Part shown: in pieces, positions 50,502 to 58,832 of the stretch
Position numbering within the stretch: the first letter of the stretch is position 1
How the letters are laid out: each line of letters starts with the position of its first letter
Assembly: GCF_003634695.1 (NCBI RefSeq)
Contig: NZ_RBWV01000009.1
Coordinates: 310,001 to 374,000 of the forward strand
Direction: 5' to 3'
From: Motilibacter peucedani
Lineage (GTDB): Bacteria; Actinomycetota; Actinomycetes; Motilibacterales; Motilibacteraceae
Length of the DNA stretch: 64,000 bases
The notes under the pieces: generated by a model
Told to the model about the DNA's origin: nothing
The model's database searches: none
The model's input: the letters and a program-made list of their open reading frames with translations, nothing else
Position numbers and translations under genes: made by a program

Positions 50502-51413
50502 TCAGACGGCGCGCACGTGCCAGCTCACCGAGTGCTCGGCGCCCGGCTCGAGCACGACCAGGTCGATCCCGGTGCGGAAGGCGTCGGGCGGGCAGGTCAT
50601 CGGCTCGATGGCCAGCCCGGTGCGGTTGAGCCGCTCCTCGGGGCGGTCGGCGGTGTGCACCTGGACCCACGGCGAGGCCGCGTCCCACGAGACCTCGACG
50701 CCGGTGCCGTCGGCGCTGAGCAGGCGGGCCTGCACGAGGCCGTCGTCTCCGGCGGCCAGCTCGGTGAAGGCGTGGTCGACGAACGTGTCACCGATGACGC
50801 GGCCCTGGGTGAAGTCGAACGGCGTGCCGGCGACCGGGACGACCTCGACCGGCAGCAGCCGCTCGTCGTCGACGACCAGGTAGGACGCGGCCGGCAGCTC
50901 GAGCCGCCAGTCGTCGACGTGCCCGGTCGCCGCAGCGACGAAGTAGGGGTGCACGGACCCGCCGTACGGTGCGGCCGAGTCGCTCTCGTTGCGCGCGGTC
51001 AGCGTCCAGGCGAGTCCCTCGGCGCTCAGCGCGTAGGTGACGCTCAGCGCCAGCTGCCACGGGTAGGCGGGGTTCGGGCGCAGGCGGTAGGACAGCCTCA
51101 CGCGGTCGGCGCTGCGCTCGGCGACCTCCCACTCCGCCCAGCCGACCAAGCCGTGGAGCGCGTTGCCGCGCTCGACCTCGTTGATCGGGGCCTGCAGCTC
51201 CTGGCCGCCGAAGGAGTAGGCGCCGTCGCCGATGCGGTTGGGCCACGGCGCGAGCACGGCGCCGCTGAAGACGGGCATCATCTCCTCGGCCGACCAGCTG
51301 CGCACGAGCGGGCGCCCGGCCGACTCGAGGGTGCGCAGGGCACCGCCCACCGTGACGACGTCAGCGGTGTAGCCGGAGGACTCGAGGCGGACCTGCTCGC
51401 CGCTGGGGCTCAT
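50502..51413 (-). CDS. Aldose 1-epimerase family protein
   Basis: A 303-residue galactose-mutarotase-like protein. Seen are APWPNRIGDGAYSF (family start), NALHGLVGWAEW with the first catalytic His, GGSVHPYF with the second His, and GLAIEPMTCPPDAFRTG near the end with the Glu. It interconverts anomers of aldoses. Neighbouring regulators (DeoR upstream, LacI downstream) fit a sugar context. Confidence 0.9.
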   Translation of the reverse strand: MSPSGEQVRLESSGYTADVVTVGGALRTLESAGRPLVRSWSAEEMMPVFSGAVLAPWPNRIGDGAYSFGGQELQAPINEVERGNALHGLVGWAEWEVAERSADRVRLSYRLRPNPAYPWQLALSVTYALSAEGLAWTLTARNESDSAAPYGGSVHPYFVAAATGHVDDWRLELPAASYLVVDDERLLPVEVVPVAGTPFDFTQGRVIGDTFVDHAFTELAAGDDGLVQARLLSADGTGVEVSWDAASPWVQVHTADRPEERLNRTGLAIEPMTCPPDAFRTGIDLVVLEPGAEHSVSWHVRAV

Positions 51414-51482
51414 CGACGGACTCCTGCGCGTGGGTGGGGCGGGTGGCTCGCGCAGCCTACCGACGAGCCGGTCGGGCAGGCC

Positions 51483-52280
51483 TCAGGCGTCGACGTCGTC
51501 GATCGCGGCGGCGCCCTGCGGGCCGACGACGGTGACCTCCACGTCGTCCTCGCGCAGCGCGGCCACCTCGTCCTCGGGGGCGAGCGTGTCGGTGACGAGC
51601 AGGTCGATGCGACTGGTGGCCACGGTCTGCACCATCGTGTCGATGCCCACCTTGGTGTGGTCGGCCAGCACGACGACCCGGCGGGCCGCGGCGGCGATGG
51701 CTCTGTCGACTCCGGCCACGAGCATGCTCGGCGTGGAGAGCCCGCGCTCGGCGGTGAGCCCGTTGCCCGACATGAAGGCGGTCGAGACGCGCAGTCCCGA
51801 CAGGGCGTGCTCGGCGTCGCCGCCGACCAGGGCGTAGATCGACCCCCGCAGCGAGCCGCCGGTCATGACGACGTCGACGCCGGGCGCGCGGGCGAGCGCC
51901 TGGGCCACGAGCAGGCTGTTGGTGACGACGGTCAGGTCGCGCTTGCGGGTCAGCCGGCGGGCGAGCGCCTGGGTGGTGGTGCCGGCACCGAGGACGATCG
52001 CGTCGCCGTCCTCGACGAGCTCGGCGGCCGCCGCTGCGATCGCCGCCTTCTCGGCGGCGGCGACGTGCGCCTTCTCGGAGTGGGTCGGCTCCTGCAGCGA
52101 CTCGGGGGCGACCGCGCCGCCGTGCCGGCGGGAGAGCAGCCCCTCGGCCTCGAGGTGGCGCAGGTCGCGCCGCACGGTCACCTCGGAGGTGCCCGTGAGC
52201 TGCGCGAGGTCGCGCAGCGACACTGCGCCGCTGGACCGCACGAGCTCGCTGATGAGTCGTCGCCGCTCCGCCGCAAACAT
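51483..52280 (-). CDS. DeoR-family transcriptional regulator
   Basis: A 265-residue regulator: N-terminal HTH (RRRLISELVRSSGAVSLRDLAQLTGTSEVTVRRDLRHLEAEGLLSRRHGGA) and a DeoRC sugar-phosphate sensor domain (VLGAGTTTQALARRL, DHTKVGID). It typically represses a sugar-catabolism operon and is released by a sugar phosphate. It ends 70 bases upstream of the aldose epimerase on the same strand and may regulate it. Confidence 0.92.
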   Translation of the reverse strand: MFAAERRRLISELVRSSGAVSLRDLAQLTGTSEVTVRRDLRHLEAEGLLSRRHGGAVAPESLQEPTHSEKAHVAAAEKAAIAAAAAELVEDGDAIVLGAGTTTQALARRLTRKRDLTVVTNSLLVAQALARAPGVDVVMTGGSLRGSIYALVGGDAEHALSGLRVSTAFMSGNGLTAERGLSTPSMLVAGVDRAIAAAARRVVVLADHTKVGIDTMVQTVATSRIDLLVTDTLAPEDEVAALREDDVEVTVVGPQGAAAIDDVDA

Positions 52281-52363
52281 TGCCGCAGAGTATCGCCGGA
52301 TGACCGATTCAGATCGCCGAGACGCCCGAAGTGACCAGATCGAAACCTCCGGCGATCAGCAGG

Positions 52364-53065
52364 TCAGCGGCCAGCGAGCTCCGGCGCCCGCTCGTCGGCG
52401 GCCGCGACGCGCTCGACGAGCACCTCGAGCAGCTCGTCGGCGGTGCCGATGGGGGCGCTGACCAGGTCGGCGCCCGCGTCGTGCATGCGGTCGGCGAAAA
52501 AGCCGGGCGCGAGCAGGTAGGTCGCGAGCGCGACGCGCCCGCCGTGCTCCCGGCGCAGCGCCGCGACGGCCTCGGCGGGCGTGGGCGGGGAGGCCGACGC
52601 GTACGCAGCCAGCACCGGTCCGCCCGTGAGCGCGGCGAGCCACTCGACCGCCTGGGCGGTCGCCGCGGCCGAGCGCGGCGAGGACGAGCCGGCGGCTCCC
52701 AGCACGACGGGGTCACCGTCGCGGTAGCCGGCCTCGCGCAGCCGGCGCAGGACGGCGTGCAGGATCCGGGCGTCGGGGCCGACGGGCGCCGAGCACGTGA
52801 CCGGGTGGCCGGCGGCCGCGGCGACCGTCGGGAGGTCGACGTCGACGTGGTAGCCGGGCGCCAGCAGGAGCGGCACGACGACGGCGGGGGCGTCGAGGGC
52901 GGCGAGCGCGTCGCCGACGGTCGGGGTGATGACGTCGAGGTAGCCGACGACCACCTCGCGGCCGGGCAGCGCCAGCCGGGCGCGCTCCACGACCGCCTCG
53001 ACGGTCTGCTGACCGGCGACGTCGGCGGTGCCGTGCGCCGCGACGACGACGGGGTGCCGGCTCAT
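52364..53065 (-). CDS. CbiX/SirB-type sirohydrochlorin chelatase
   Basis: A 233-residue chelatase-fold protein with VVVAAHGT (catalytic His) at the start, PLLLAPGYHVDVDLP with another metal-site His, and a second half ending LATYLLAPGFFADRMHDAGAD. It would insert Fe2+ into sirohydrochlorin to give siroheme, the cofactor of the nitrite reductase encoded upstream. Last gene of the nitrate operon; its ATG overlaps the HemD stop (ATGA). Confidence 0.88.
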   Translation of the reverse strand: MSRHPVVVAAHGTADVAGQQTVEAVVERARLALPGREVVVGYLDVITPTVGDALAALDAPAVVVPLLLAPGYHVDVDLPTVAAAAGHPVTCSAPVGPDARILHAVLRRLREAGYRDGDPVVLGAAGSSSPRSAAATAQAVEWLAALTGGPVLAAYASASPPTPAEAVAALRREHGGRVALATYLLAPGFFADRMHDAGADLVSAPIGTADELLEVLVERVAAADERAPELAGR

Positions 53066-54222
53066 GCGTCGACCGGGTCGTAGGCCAGCCGGTAGCCGCG
53101 CTTGACCACCGTCTGCACGCAGCGCGGGTCGCCCAGCGCCGAGCGCAGCCGGGTCACGGCCATCTCGACCGCGTGCTCGTCAGTGGCGCCGCCGGGTGCC
53201 GCCCTGAGGAGCTCGGCACGGGACACGACGCGCCCGGGGTGGTGCGCCAGCGCACGCAGCAGCGCCATGGGCACCGGCGGCAGCGGCACCAGCCGCCCGT
53301 CGACCACCACGGCGGACCCGCGCAGCTGCAGCGCGTGGCCGGCGACCCGTACGCCCGGGGACCGTGCGGGCAGCACCTCGCCCAGCTCGCGCACCAGCGC
53401 GCCGAGGCGCGCGCGGCCCGGCTGGACGGTCGGGACCTCGCGCCGCTCGAGCGGCGCGGCGGTCACCGGGCCGACGCACACGGGGACCACACGGGTGCGC
53501 AGCGCCTGGAGCAGCCGCTCCTCGTCACCGCTCGCGGCGGCGGTGCGCAGGAGGCTGACGACCGCCGGCGCGCTGGTGAAGGTCACCGCGTCGAGCGCAC
53601 CGCAGAGCACCTGCTCGACCATGCGCACGAGCGGGGCGGTGTCCTCGGGCGGCTCCCACCGGTAGACCGGCACCTCGACGACGTCGGCGCCCGCGGCGCG
53701 CAGGGCCTCGACGAAGTCGGGCAGCGGCTCGCCGTGGAGCTGCACGGCGATGCGGCGGCCCTCGAGGTCCTCGCCCAGCAGGTGCTCGAGCACCTCGGAG
53801 CTCGACTCCGACGCGGGCGACCAGGCGTCGACGAGCCCAGCGGCGCGCACGGCCCCCCGTGCCTTGGGCCCCCGGCAGAGCACGCGCGCCGCCGACAGCC
53901 GCTCCAGCAGCGCCTCGCCCAGGCCCCAGCCCTCGGCCGCCTCGACCCAGCCGCGGAACCCGATGCCGGTCGTCGCGACGGCGAGGTCGATCGGCGTCTC
54001 GACGCAGGTGCGGGTCGCGGCCAGCAGCTCGGCGTCGTCGGGCAGCGGCACCAGGCGGATCGCGGGGGCGTGGACGACCTTGGCGCCGCGGCGCTCGAGC
54101 AGGTTGCCGAGCTCGTCGGCGCGCCGGGCCGCTGTCACACCGATGGTCCAGCCCGCGAGGGGCAGGACCGGCGTGCCCGGCTCGTCGCCGGCGACCGCGG
54201 CCTCGGTGAGGGCTGTGCTCAC
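53062..54222 (-). CDS. Uroporphyrinogen-III synthase fused to OmpR-type DNA-binding domain
   Basis: A 386-residue protein. Residues ~20-275 are a HemD-like uroporphyrinogen-III synthase (TIGVTAARRADELGNLLERRGA; VTFTSAPAVVSLL); residues ~290-386 are a winged-helix Trans_reg_C domain (LPPVPMALLRALAHHPGRVVSRAELLRAAPGGATDEHAVEMAVTRLRSALGDPRCVQTVVKRGYRLAYDP). Such fusions occur in actinobacteria and may link tetrapyrrole supply to control of nitrate genes. GTG start overlaps the nirD stop. Whether the synthase half is still active is not clear from sequence. Confidence 0.9.
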   Translation of the reverse strand: MSTALTEAAVAGDEPGTPVLPLAGWTIGVTAARRADELGNLLERRGAKVVHAPAIRLVPLPDDAELLAATRTCVETPIDLAVATTGIGFRGWVEAAEGWGLGEALLERLSAARVLCRGPKARGAVRAAGLVDAWSPASESSSEVLEHLLGEDLEGRRIAVQLHGEPLPDFVEALRAAGADVVEVPVYRWEPPEDTAPLVRMVEQVLCGALDAVTFTSAPAVVSLLRTAAASGDEERLLQALRTRVVPVCVGPVTAAPLERREVPTVQPGRARLGALVRELGEVLPARSPGVRVAGHALQLRGSAVVVDGRLVPLPPVPMALLRALAHHPGRVVSRAELLRAAPGGATDEHAVEMAVTRLRSALGDPRCVQTVVKRGYRLAYDPVDA

Positions 54223-54623
54223 AGCGGTCCCGGTCTGCCCGTGGGCTCGTCGCGCCCACCGGCGACCAGCGCCACCTCGACCACTCCGTCCGTCACGCGT
54301 ACAGGGTAGGTCGGCAGCGCCGTGTCCGGCGCATCGAGACAGATGCCGGACCGCAGGTCGAACGCCTGCTTGTGCATCGGCGAGCTCACGACCGGCGCCG
54401 AGCCGCGCGTGCCGACGATGCCGCGGGAGATGACGTTGCTCCCGCTGAAGGGGTCGCGGTTGCCCACGGCGACCACCTCGCCGGTGGAGAGCCGGAACAG
54501 CGCCACCTGCGTCGCGCCGAGCAGCGCGGCGGCTCCGCGCTCCGGGAGCAGGGCGGTCAGCCGGCAGACCGGGAGCCACTGCGTACGAGCGGTGGTGGTG
54601 GGCGGCTCGAGAAGGGTGGTCAT
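54219..54623 (-). CDS. nirD: Nitrite reductase small subunit (Rieske-like fold)
   Basis: A 134-residue NirD: WLPVCRLTALLPERGAAALLG, NRDPFSGSNVISRGIVG, SSPMHKQAFDLRSGICLD. The fold is Rieske-like but the iron-sulfur ligands (CxH...CxxH) are replaced, as is normal in NirD. It partners NirB for NADH-dependent nitrite reduction to ammonium. Overlaps both neighbours by four bases. Confidence 0.93.
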   Translation of the reverse strand: MTTLLEPPTTTARTQWLPVCRLTALLPERGAAALLGATQVALFRLSTGEVVAVGNRDPFSGSNVISRGIVGTRGSAPVVSSPMHKQAFDLRSGICLDAPDTALPTYPVRVTDGVVEVALVAGGRDEPTGRPGPL

Positions 54624-57145
54624 GACGTACGCACCTCCAGGCGCGGGCCGGCGATCAGCGCGGCCCGCTCTTCGGTCGTCGCCGGGCGGTGCTGCTCGCG
54701 CTCGGGAACGAAGACGATGTCGCGGTCGGGTTCTCCCGGCGCGTTGACGAACGAGGTGAAGCGGGCGAGGGTCGCGGGGTCCTCGATGGCGTCGCGCCAC
54801 TCGTCGGAGTAGGACGCGACGTGCCGGGCCATGGCGGCGTCGAGCTCGTCGCAGATGCCGAGCGAGTCGTCGACGACGACTGCGCGCAGGTGGTCGAGGC
54901 CCCCCTCCATCGCCTCGATCCAGGGCGCGGTGCGCTGCAGGCGGTCGGCGGTGCGCACGTAGTAGAGGAGGAACCGGTCGAGCGTGCGCACGAGCTCCTC
55001 GGTGCTGACGTCCTGCACGAGCAGCTCGGCGTGGCGCGGGGTGAAGCCGCCGTTGCCCCCGACGTAGAGGTTCCAGCCCTTCTCGGTGGCGATGACGCCG
55101 AAGTCCTTGCCGCGCGCCTCGGCGCACTCGCGGGCGCAGCCGGACACCCCGCCCTTGAGCTTGTGCGGCGAGCGCAGGCCGCGGTAGCGCAGCTCGAGGT
55201 CGATCGCGAGCCCCACCGAGTCCTGCACGCCGAAGCGGCACCAGCTCGAGCCCACGCACGACTTCACCGTGCGCAGCGACTTGCCGTAGGCGTGCCCCGA
55301 CTCGAACCCCGCGTCGACCAGCCGGCGCCAGATGTTCGGCAGCTGCTCCACGCGGGCGCCGAACAGGTCGATGCGCTGGCCGCCCGTGATCTTCGTGTAG
55401 AGCCCGAAGTCCCTGGCCACCTCCCCGATGACGATGAGCTTGTCGGGGGTGATCTCGCCGCCGGGGATGCGTGGGACCACCGAGTAGGTGCCGTCCTTCT
55501 GCATGTTGGCGAGGAAGTGGTCGTTGGTGTCCTGCAGCGTCGCCTGCTCGCCCTTGAGGATGTGTCCGTTGCCGAGGCTGGCGAGGATGTTGGCCACCAC
55601 CGGCTTGCAGATGTCGCAGCCGCGGCCCTGCCCGTGCTCCTCGACCAGCGCGCTGAACGTCGAGATCTGCTTGACCCGCACGATGTCGAAGAGGTCGGCC
55701 CGCGACAGCTCGGGGAAGTGCTCGCAGAGGCCGCGACTCTGGGCCACGCCTGCCTCGGCGAGCATCTTCTTGAGCAGGGGCACGCAGCTGCCGCAGCCCG
55801 TGCCTGCGCGGGTGCACGCCTTCAGGGCTGGTACGTCTGCACAGCCCTGCTCGTGGATCGCCTCGGTGATCGCGTCTGCGGTCACGTTGGCGCACGAGCA
55901 CACCTGGGCGCTGCCCGTGGGGCCGGCGATCTCGCCGCCTGCGCCGACCAGCAGGGCGTCAGGGGTGCCGGGGAGCCTACCGCCGACGGCTGCGCGGAGG
56001 ACGGGGTACGCAGTGGCATCGCCCACGAGCACACCGCCGAGCAGCGTCTGCGCGTCGTCGGAGAGCACGAGCTTCTTGTAGACGCCCGTCACCGGGTCGT
56101 TGAAGACGACCTCGAGCGCGCCCTCGGTCGTGCCGTGCGCGTCGCCGAAGGAAGCCACGTCGACGCCGAGCAGCTTGAGCTTGGTGGACAGGTCGGCGCC
56201 GGGGAAGCTGGAGCCGCCGCCGCAGAGGCGGTCCGCGACGATCTCAGCCATCGCGTACCCCGGTGCGACGAGGCCGTAGACCCCGCCCTCGATGCAGGCG
56301 CACTCGCCGATCGCCCAGACGTGGGGATCGCTCGTGCGGCAGGTGGCGTCGACGACGACACCGCCGCGTGGGCCGACCTCGAGCCCGCTCTGGCGGGCCA
56401 GCTCGTCGCGGGGGCGGACACCTGCGGCGAAGACGACGAGCTCAGCGTCGATGGAGCCGCCGTCGGCGAACTCCATGCGCGCAACCTCGCCGTCTTGCCC
56501 TGCTGACAATGACTTCGTCGCAGTGGAGGTGTGGACGGTGATGCCGAGCGACTCGACCTTGCGGCGCAGTGTGGCGCCGCCGCCCTCGTCGATCTGCACG
56601 GCCATGAGCCTCGGGGCGAACTCCACGACGTGCGTCTGGAGACCGAGTCCCAGGAGAGCGTTCGCCGCCTCGAGTCCCAGCAGACCACCACCGACCACTG
56701 CGCCGGTGCGCTTGCCCGATGCGTGGGCCTTCATCGCCTCGAGGTCTGCGATCGTGCGGTAGACGAAGGTGCCCGGCAGGTCCGCACCCTCGACGGGCGG
56801 CACGAACGCGTACGAACCCGTTGCCAGCACGAGAGAGTCGTAGGCCAACACGTCGCCACTGCTGGTCGTGACCGTCTTGGCGTCCCGGTCGATCGCCGTC
56901 GCGGACTCGCCGAGCCGCAGGTCGAGCGTCGGGTCGCCGTCGTAGAAGCCCTCGGGCACGAGGCAGAGGTCGGCCTCGGTGCTGCCGGAGAACCACGACG
57001 ACAGACCGACGCGGTCGTAGGCTGGCCGCGGCTCCTCGCACAGGACAGTCACCCGCCAGCGGCCCTCCGTGTCGCGGGCCCGCAGCGACTCGACGAACCG
57101 CTGCCCCACCATCCCGTTCCCCACGACGACCAGGTGCGCTGTCAC
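54620..57145 (-). CDS. nirB: NAD(P)H-dependent assimilatory nitrite reductase, large subunit
   Basis: An 841-residue NirB. Domains in order: FAD/NAD-binding (VVVGNGMVGQRFVES; VVGGGLLGLEAANALLGLG), NirB-specific region, BFD-like [2Fe-2S] (CSCANVTADAI with GTGCGSC), a second BFD-like region near residues 490-540 (GRGCDICKP), then the sulfite/nitrite reductase ferredoxin-like and siroheme-[4Fe-4S] domain (SCVGSSWCRFG; VSGCARECAEARG with the four cluster cysteines). It reduces nitrite to ammonium in the cytoplasm. GTG at 57143-57145 with AAGGAG seven bases upstream, overlapping the previous stop (GTGA). Confidence 0.95.
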   Translation of the reverse strand: MTAHLVVVGNGMVGQRFVESLRARDTEGRWRVTVLCEEPRPAYDRVGLSSWFSGSTEADLCLVPEGFYDGDPTLDLRLGESATAIDRDAKTVTTSSGDVLAYDSLVLATGSYAFVPPVEGADLPGTFVYRTIADLEAMKAHASGKRTGAVVGGGLLGLEAANALLGLGLQTHVVEFAPRLMAVQIDEGGGATLRRKVESLGITVHTSTATKSLSAGQDGEVARMEFADGGSIDAELVVFAAGVRPRDELARQSGLEVGPRGGVVVDATCRTSDPHVWAIGECACIEGGVYGLVAPGYAMAEIVADRLCGGGSSFPGADLSTKLKLLGVDVASFGDAHGTTEGALEVVFNDPVTGVYKKLVLSDDAQTLLGGVLVGDATAYPVLRAAVGGRLPGTPDALLVGAGGEIAGPTGSAQVCSCANVTADAITEAIHEQGCADVPALKACTRAGTGCGSCVPLLKKMLAEAGVAQSRGLCEHFPELSRADLFDIVRVKQISTFSALVEEHGQGRGCDICKPVVANILASLGNGHILKGEQATLQDTNDHFLANMQKDGTYSVVPRIPGGEITPDKLIVIGEVARDFGLYTKITGGQRIDLFGARVEQLPNIWRRLVDAGFESGHAYGKSLRTVKSCVGSSWCRFGVQDSVGLAIDLELRYRGLRSPHKLKGGVSGCARECAEARGKDFGVIATEKGWNLYVGGNGGFTPRHAELLVQDVSTEELVRTLDRFLLYYVRTADRLQRTAPWIEAMEGGLDHLRAVVVDDSLGICDELDAAMARHVASYSDEWRDAIEDPATLARFTSFVNAPGEPDRDIVFVPEREQHRPATTEERAALIAGPRLEVRTS

Positions 57146-58764
57146 GACGAAGCTCCTTGCATGGTGGCGGCCGGGTTCGTCCCGGTTCCTACGGGTTTGG
57201 GCACGCCCCTCGTTTGGCACGATGTGACTTCTTGCCAATCCGATTGGCAAGGAGTCACATCGTGCCGAGGATCGGCGGGGGCGCGCGGATCGGCGGGAGC
57301 GGGCCCCGGGTCGCTGGCGTGCAGCCAGTCGACGAGGCCCTTGACGGTGTCGGTGCACCCGCCGCAGCCGGTGGTGGCGCGGGTGCCGGCGGCGATGGCG
57401 GTCACACTGCGGGCGCCGGCGAGCCAGCAGGTGGTGATCTGGCCCTTGGTGACGCTGTTGCAGGTGCAGACGGTGGCGCGGTCGGGGATGTGCGCCGGGT
57501 CCTCGACCACGGCGGCCGAGCGCCGGAGGCCCGTGAAGAGCAGCGGCAGCGGGTCGCCGGGCACGCGTGCGCCTCGGTCGAACAGCTGCGTCACGGTCCC
57601 GGCCGTGGCCGTGTCGCCGAGCAGGATCGCGCCGGTCACACGACCCTCCCGCAGCAGCAGCTTCTTGTAGACGCGCCGGGCCGGGTCCGAGAAGCGCACG
57701 ACCTCGGTGTCGGCGTCGCCGGTCGTGTCGCCCATCGCCGCGAGCTCCACACCCTTGGCCTTGAGCCGGGTGACCAGCCGTGAGCCGGCGTAGCGCGCGG
57801 TCGGGTCGGCGCCGGTGATCACGTCAGCGACCACCCGGGCCTGCTCCCACGCCGGCGCCACCAGCCCGTACACCTGCCCGTCGTGCTGCGAGCACTCGCC
57901 GATCGCGAAGACGGCCGGGTCGTCGACGGAGCGCAGGTCGTCACCCACGACGATGCCGCGGTCGACGGTCAGGCCGCTCGAGCGGGCGAGTGCAGTCTCC
58001 GGAGCGACCCCGGTCGCCACGACCACCAGGTCGGCGGCCAGCCGCCGCCCGTCGGACAGCTCGACGCCGGTGACGTGCTCGCGACCGTTGACGCGGACGG
58101 TCTCCGCCCCCGTGACGATCTCGACGCCGAGGTCCTGCAGGCTCGCCGCGAGCACGTCGCCCGCGTCGGCGTCCAGCTGTCGGTCCATCACGTGGCCACC
58201 CCTGTGCAGCACCGTGACAGCAAGACCACGCCCGGCCAGTCCACGTGCTGCCTCGAGGCCGAGCAGCCCACCACCGAGGACCACAGCGCTCTGGGCCGAG
58301 GCAGCAACGGCGACGATCCCGTCGCAGTCCACCAGGGTGCGGAAGGTGAAGCATCCGGGCAGGAGCGCGCCGTCCGCACGGCAGAGCCCCGCGATCGCCG
58401 GCACGACCGAGCGCGACCCCGTCGCCAGCACGAGCACGTCGTAGCCCACGGCTCCCTTGTCGGTCAGCACCTTGCGCGCCGAGCGGTCGATGCTCTCGAC
58501 CGTGACGTCCGTGCAGACCTCGTAGCCCACACCGCTCAGCTCGCGCGGGCCGATGCGGATCGCCTCGGCACCGGTCACGCCTGCGAGCACGTTGGAGAGC
58601 AGGATGCGGTTGTACGCGCCGGCCGGCTCCGCGCCCAGCGCGGTGACGTGCAGGTCACCGGAGTGCCGCGAGCGCAGCTCGTCCACCAGGCGCGCGCCGG
58701 CCATCCCGTAGCCGACGACGACGACCTGCGTCGTGCTCGCCGGCGGCGTCGGTGCGGTGTCCAT
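57142..58764 (-). CDS. FAD/[2Fe-2S] electron-transfer subunit of nitrate reductase (NasB-like)
   Basis: A 540-residue flavoprotein resembling the NirB N-terminal half: VVVGYGMAGARLVDELRS and VVLGGGLLGLEAARGLAGRG nucleotide-binding motifs, then a BFD-like cluster site CTCNSVTKGQITTCWLAGARSVTAI with TTGCGGC. It should pass electrons from NAD(P)H to the adjacent molybdenum nitrate reductase. The last ~55 residues (from HASDPGPAPADP on) are unlike the family and are partly encoded by a large palindrome, suggesting an insertion that extended the C-terminus. ATG at 58764; its stop overlaps the nirB start. Confidence 0.87.
   Translation of the reverse strand: MDTAPTPPASTTQVVVVGYGMAGARLVDELRSRHSGDLHVTALGAEPAGAYNRILLSNVLAGVTGAEAIRIGPRELSGVGYEVCTDVTVESIDRSARKVLTDKGAVGYDVLVLATGSRSVVPAIAGLCRADGALLPGCFTFRTLVDCDGIVAVAASAQSAVVLGGGLLGLEAARGLAGRGLAVTVLHRGGHVMDRQLDADAGDVLAASLQDLGVEIVTGAETVRVNGREHVTGVELSDGRRLAADLVVVATGVAPETALARSSGLTVDRGIVVGDDLRSVDDPAVFAIGECSQHDGQVYGLVAPAWEQARVVADVITGADPTARYAGSRLVTRLKAKGVELAAMGDTTGDADTEVVRFSDPARRVYKKLLLREGRVTGAILLGDTATAGTVTQLFDRGARVPGDPLPLLFTGLRRSAAVVEDPAHIPDRATVCTCNSVTKGQITTCWLAGARSVTAIAAGTRATTGCGGCTDTVKGLVDWLHASDPGPAPADPRAPADPRHDVTPCQSDWQEVTSCQTRGVPKPVGTGTNPAATMQGASS
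57216..57266. repeat. 51-base near-perfect palindrome inside the 3' end of the NasB-like gene
   Basis: Two 25-base arms (57216-57240, 57242-57266) around a single central C, with one mismatched position. The core is CCAATCCGATTGG and the outer part GGCACGATGTGACT. It is in frame within the upstream gene's unconserved tail. It shares GTGACTTC and TGCCA with the hairpin at 27267-27308. As RNA it would form a very stable stem upstream of nirB. Confidence 0.85.
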
Positions 58765-58786
58765 GCCCTAGACGATCCCGGCGCCG

Positions 58787-58826
58787 CTTTGCCCGCCGGG
58801 GTCCGTCATGTTTCGGCAGCGCAAAG
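58787..58826 (-). promoter_or_regulatory. Nitrate-gene promoter element A (candidate GlnR-type site)
   Basis: CTTTGC ... GCAAAG inverted 6-mers 28 bases apart, 22 bases upstream of the NasB-like ATG. It matches element B at 28 of 40 positions with identical spacing (shared CTTTGCCCG and TGTTTCGG). Read on the gene strand it gives TTTGC-n6-GAAAC, like a GlnR half-site pair (GTnAC-n6-GAAAC) with changes. Confidence 0.65.
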
Positions 58827-58832
58827 TGGTCC

